64,000 nucleotides of DNA. Source: JAXMAR01 sp046350295 (GTDB lineage: Bacteria; Planctomycetota; Planctomycetia; Gemmatales; Gemmataceae). Location: assembly GCA_046350295.1 (NCBI GenBank), contig JAXMAR010000036.1, positions 20,439-84,438 of the forward strand. The letters are read 5' to 3'. A program made the translations under genes and the position numbers. Below are positions 61,307-64,000 of this stretch, piece after piece (positions within the stretch are counted from its first letter, which is position 1; each line of letters begins with the position of its first letter). The notes under the pieces are model-generated. The model did no database searches and had not been told where the DNA came from. It saw nothing but the letters and a program-made list of their open reading frames with translations.

Positions 61307-62878
61307 ATGACGGCAAAAGACATCCGTGGCCTGTGCGCCGTCCTGTTCGGCATGCCGGCAGCGGGGAAGTCCTCCCTGCTCGGCGCCCTCGCCCAGGCCG
61401 CGCACGTCCAGCCCGGGCTTCTCGGCGGCCGCCTCGAAGACCACAGCGGCGGCCTCGATGTCTTGCGGCAACGCGTCTACGAAGGACAAACCCAGGAAAC
61501 ACTCGATGAGATCGTCCCTTTCCCGGTCAACTTTCAGCCCGAGGGGCGGCGCTCCGCATTCCCTGCGACGCTGATCGATTGCGACGGCCGCATCGCTTAC
61601 CGCTTCCTGAGCGGCGAGCGTGCGCTGACCGCCAAACAGGGTCAGGGGGACCTGAACTACTCGCTGCAAAAGGCGGACGCCATCCTGCTGGTCGTCGACG
61701 TGGCGGCGGGATCCGATCAGCTCAAACGCGATTTCACGCAGTTCGCCCAGTTCCTCCGCTGGTTCGAGGAGCATCGCAGCAAGGGCGCGGAGGTCGCCGG
61801 CCTCCCCGTTTACCTCGTCCTGACCAAGTGCGACCTCCTCGCTCGGCCGCAAGATACCTCGAGCCAGTGGCTCCAGCGCATCGAAGAAGGCAAACGCAAG
61901 ATCAGCCAGCGCTTCAAGGAATTCCTCGCCGGCGAGCCGGACAACAAGCCGTTCGGCCGCATCGACCTCTTTGTCTGGGCGACGGCCGTGCGCCGGCCCG
62001 ACCTGGCGGACAAGCCGGCCCGGCCGACCGAGCCGTTCGGGGTCGCCGAGCTGTTCCGCCAGTGCTTCACGAGCGGCGAGCAGTTTCGGGGCCAGCGCGG
62101 CAAGGCGGAGTTTCGCCTGCAGGCCGCGGTGGCGGGCATCATCGGCTTCCTGACGCTCCTGGTGATGGCGGCCGCTCTTTTCTTTCTAAGCCGGCCCAGC
62201 TCCGAGGTGACGGCGCTGGAGAACGCGGCCCGCGCCGCGCTGCCGGCGGAGGACGCTACCGCCTCGCAGCGCCTGAAGCCGCCGCTGGAGGACAAGATCA
62301 AGGCGCTGGAGAAGGTGAGCCGCGATCCGCAGTTCAAGAACATGGCGCCGATCCTGCAAGACCGGGTTCTCTCGGCACAGGCGGAGCTGAAGAAATACCA
62401 GGAGCTGTGGCAGCGCTTTCAGGCCGAGGACAAAGGGCCCGAGGACTTCACGCGCGAGGAGAACCTGGCCGCGTCCGACAAGTTCCTCAGGGAGCTGACG
62501 ATCCCCGAAGAATATGTCGAACTCTGGAAGCCGACCGAGCTCGGGCAGCGCCTGGAGGAGCGACGTTTGCAAGTAAGCAACTTCCGCCTGCGCGTCGCCG
62601 AGACGGAGGGGATGCTTCGCAAGTCCATCCGCGACACCAGGGAGCTGGTGGAAGACTACGCCAAGATCGGCGACTCCAAGACGAAATGGGAGGAATGGCG
62701 CGAGCGAGCGTTGAAATACCTCGAGCGCCACGGTGAACCGTCCCCCGACCCGAAGGCGCCTGTCCCCGGCTTTCCGGAGATCACCTACCAGCGCATCTAT
62801 TCCTACGCGGTGATGGAAAACCTGCTACGCGACTGGGAGGCCGCGAAGAAGGAGCTGCGGGCGAAGACGAAGGGGTGA
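61307..62878 (+). CDS. Membrane-anchored P-loop GTPase-like protein
   Basis: 523 residues from the ATG at 61307, where GGGAG lies upstream. An in-frame upstream extension to 61187 is less likely. The N-terminal P-loop is CAVLFGMPAAGKSSLLGALA, Walker-B-like ADAILLVVDVAAGSDQLKRD, and VYLVLTKCDLL is a TKxD-type G4 motif, so a small-GTPase domain is likely. One transmembrane helix at about 305-325 (GIIGFLTLLVMAAALFFL) splits it from a helical C-terminal half (TREENLAASDKFLRELTIPE). The end is Lys-rich. Similar double-domain proteins are found in planctomycetes without known function. Confidence 0.7.
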   Translation: MTAKDIRGLCAVLFGMPAAGKSSLLGALAQAAHVQPGLLGGRLEDHSGGLDVLRQRVYEGQTQETLDEIVPFPVNFQPEGRRSAFPATLIDCDGRIAYRFLSGERALTAKQGQGDLNYSLQKADAILLVVDVAAGSDQLKRDFTQFAQFLRWFEEHRSKGAEVAGLPVYLVLTKCDLLARPQDTSSQWLQRIEEGKRKISQRFKEFLAGEPDNKPFGRIDLFVWATAVRRPDLADKPARPTEPFGVAELFRQCFTSGEQFRGQRGKAEFRLQAAVAGIIGFLTLLVMAAALFFLSRPSSEVTALENAARAALPAEDATASQRLKPPLEDKIKALEKVSRDPQFKNMAPILQDRVLSAQAELKKYQELWQRFQAEDKGPEDFTREENLAASDKFLRELTIPEEYVELWKPTELGQRLEERRLQVSNFRLRVAETEGMLRKSIRDTRELVEDYAKIGDSKTKWEEWRERALKYLERHGEPSPDPKAPVPGFPEITYQRIYSYAVMENLLRDWEAAKKELRAKTKG

Positions 62879-63033
62879 TGGTTCTGAGAGACGGAAACCG
62901 GCTCGCCGGGCTTCGGCGCTGGTTCCCCTGGCGGCGTTCCCGGCTCCGGCAGAGGGGGAACTTCCGGGGTAGGCTTTGGCTCGGGAATCGGCGGCAACCC
63001 GGGCTCAGGCCCCTCAACTTGCTTGCTTGACAT
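62803..63033 (-). CDS. Small Pro-rich protein antisense to the GTPase-like gene end
   Basis: 76 residues from an ATG preceded by an excellent GGAGG site, which makes translation plausible. The N-terminal half is a Pro/Glu/Gly low-complexity region (GPEPGLPPIPEPKPTPEVPP, then LPEPGTPPGEPAPKPGEPVS). The last 25 residues are encoded opposite to the 3' end of the GTPase-like gene (overlap of 76 bases). No family is recognised. Confidence 0.5.
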   Translation of the reverse strand: MSSKQVEGPEPGLPPIPEPKPTPEVPPLPEPGTPPGEPAPKPGEPVSVSQNHHPFVFARSSFFAASQSRSRFSITA

Positions 63034-63724
63034 ATCAATCCTCCTGCGCCACGCTTGACCAGGACGCAAGACGGATGCCGCCCGTCTGTCGACGTCCTTG
63101 CCACTCAACCAGCAGGCCGCCGCCCGAGTCCTTTCCTCGCGCCGAAGGGAGCTGCGAGTCGATCGAGGAGACTTTGCAGCCACAAGCCGTCTGCTGCGCT
63201 CGCATGAGCCAGTCGCAATCGGCGCGACTGCAGCGTTGCCGCTAGATCAGCGTGCGTGATTCGGCAGTAGGTCCGGCGAGCCGAGCCGGACCGGGCGTGA
63301 ACACTCGCGAAACCGTCATCTTCCTGTCCGGCCCCGCTCGGCTCGCGGGGCCTACTTGCTGCCGAATCCCGCACGCTGACATAGTCGCCGATGCGCTTAC
63401 GCAAGAGGCGTGCCGAGAGCAGGCATTGATGGGGCGACGTCATCGCCGCTTGATTCAGCGGCCTGCCGCTTTGTCAACGTTTCTTGCGCGCCTCTATATC
63501 GTCCTTTTCAGCACATCTGTGCCGAACTCGCACAAAGGCATCGGCCCTCTTTTGTCTCTGCCGGAGTCGAGATGCCGCGGAATCGTGCTTGCGCTCGTCT
63601 CCTGGCGCACACCGACGTGCCTGCCGCCCGACGGCGCCCAATTTGCAAAACGCCATGGCGGCGGCCGCCGCGGGCCGCTCGCCGGACCTGCCGAATCGCG
63701 AGCCTACCCAAGCAGGGAGACTGC
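63034..63724. other. Long intergenic region with a REPIN-like element
   Basis: About 690 bases. It contains the composite palindromic element at 63267-63355. The rest shows open frames on both strands but no domain or ribosome-binding support. The HPF-like gene promoter should lie near its right end. Confidence 0.45.
63267..63355. repeat. Composite REPIN-like palindromic element (inverted copy)
   Basis: The reverse complement of the unit at 11635-11722: the GTAGGTCCGGCGAGCCGAGC palindrome comes first, the spacer carries GAACACTCGCGAAACCGTCATC, and the second palindrome (CCCCGCTCGGCTCGCGGGG) ends with CCTAC. The spacer is nearly identical to the 11-kb copy apart from a few substitutions. Confidence 0.75.
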
Positions 63725-64000
63725 CATGAAAGTGCCGCTGCAGGTTTCCTTTCGCGACATGCCGCATTCGCCGGCCATCGAAGCGATCGTCCTCGCCAAG
63801 GCGGAAAAGCTCGATCACTTGGCCGCGGACATCATGAGCTGCCACGTCGTCATCGAGCCGGCGGGCAAGCATCATCGACACGGCGCCCAGTACGAGGTGA
63901 GAATCGACTTGAAGCTTTCGGGAGAAGAAATCGCCGTGACGCGCGCGCCCGGCGAGCACCGCGAGTACCGCGACGTGCAGGTCGCCATTCGCGACGCCTT
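63725..64000 (+). CDS. HPF/RaiA-family ribosome-associated protein, partial at window end
   Basis: 92 codons from the ATG at 63725 (GGGAG upstream) before the window ends. The order VSFRDMPHSPAIEAIVLAKA, KLDHLAADIMSCHVVIEPAG and YEVRIDLKLSGEEIAVT is that of HPF/RaiA ribosome-hibernation proteins (a strand-helix-strand-strand fold). Whether it is a long or short form cannot be seen because the C-terminus is outside the window. Confidence 0.75.

Overview
The window reads as a chromosomal segment of a GC-rich planctomycete, most likely a member of the Gemmataceae/Gemmatales. That placement is an inference. It rests on a TIGR03067-type exported protein, short secreted proteins rich in Pro, Gly and Met, the REP-like hairpins scattered between genes, a SufB-C-D-(SufS-SufE)-SufT operon, and a PpiD-like protein of more than 1000 residues. 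I saw no rRNA, tRNA, CRISPR array or complete insertion sequence.

Layout. (1) 1-8.6 kb is a sensor histidine kinase and a glycogen/trehalose block: a debranching enzyme and TreZ on the minus strand, and GlgX on the plus strand. Most of these genes are interrupted by frameshifts, although protein similarity continues across each break. (2) 8.6-21.5 kb holds a YqjD/YqjE/DUF3618-like membrane trio downstream of a BrkB/YihY gene, a HAD phosphatase fused to a HerA-like ATPase, an AI-2E/PerM-type transporter with an extra C-terminal domain, and several small exported or zinc-binding planctomycete proteins. (3) 21.9-30.2 kb holds a methylmalonyl-CoA mutase large subunit, RecD2, and a compact restriction-modification locus. 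In that locus an HTH gene and a putative nuclease gene diverge from an N4-cytosine-type methyltransferase, with a palindrome sitting on the methyltransferase promoter. (4) 30.4-38.6 kb is a nucleotidyltransferase-like gene followed by an Rrf2 regulator and the suf operon. A RelE/ParE-like toxin-antitoxin pair lies between sufB and sufC, and sufS is fused to sufE. (5) 38.6-46 kb holds an acidic/Arg-rich protein, a GNAT enzyme, two secreted proteins around a heptanucleotide tandem array, rpe, a DUF4058-like gene and topA. (6) 46.3-56.9 kb holds a PpiD-like giant, a monohaem cytochrome-like protein, an exported alpha/alpha-toroid-like protein, a FabH-like synthase, a cyclic-nucleotide-binding protein next to a secreted caspase-like protein, and a SagB-like reductase. 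(7) 57-64 kb holds rpiB and a YrdC/phosphatase fusion (the order of the Bacillus ywl cluster), an SDR, msrB, folD, a membrane GTPase-like protein and the start of an HPF/RaiA gene.

How it works together. The clearest functional unit is the suf operon, which builds Fe-S clusters and is headed by a cysteine-bearing Rrf2 regulator and its own promoter. The restriction-modification locus is the best candidate for an accessory, self-regulated system. Short palindromic elements, including composite copies of about 100 bp that look like REPINs, mark many gene boundaries, and several gene fragments record local duplication and decay.
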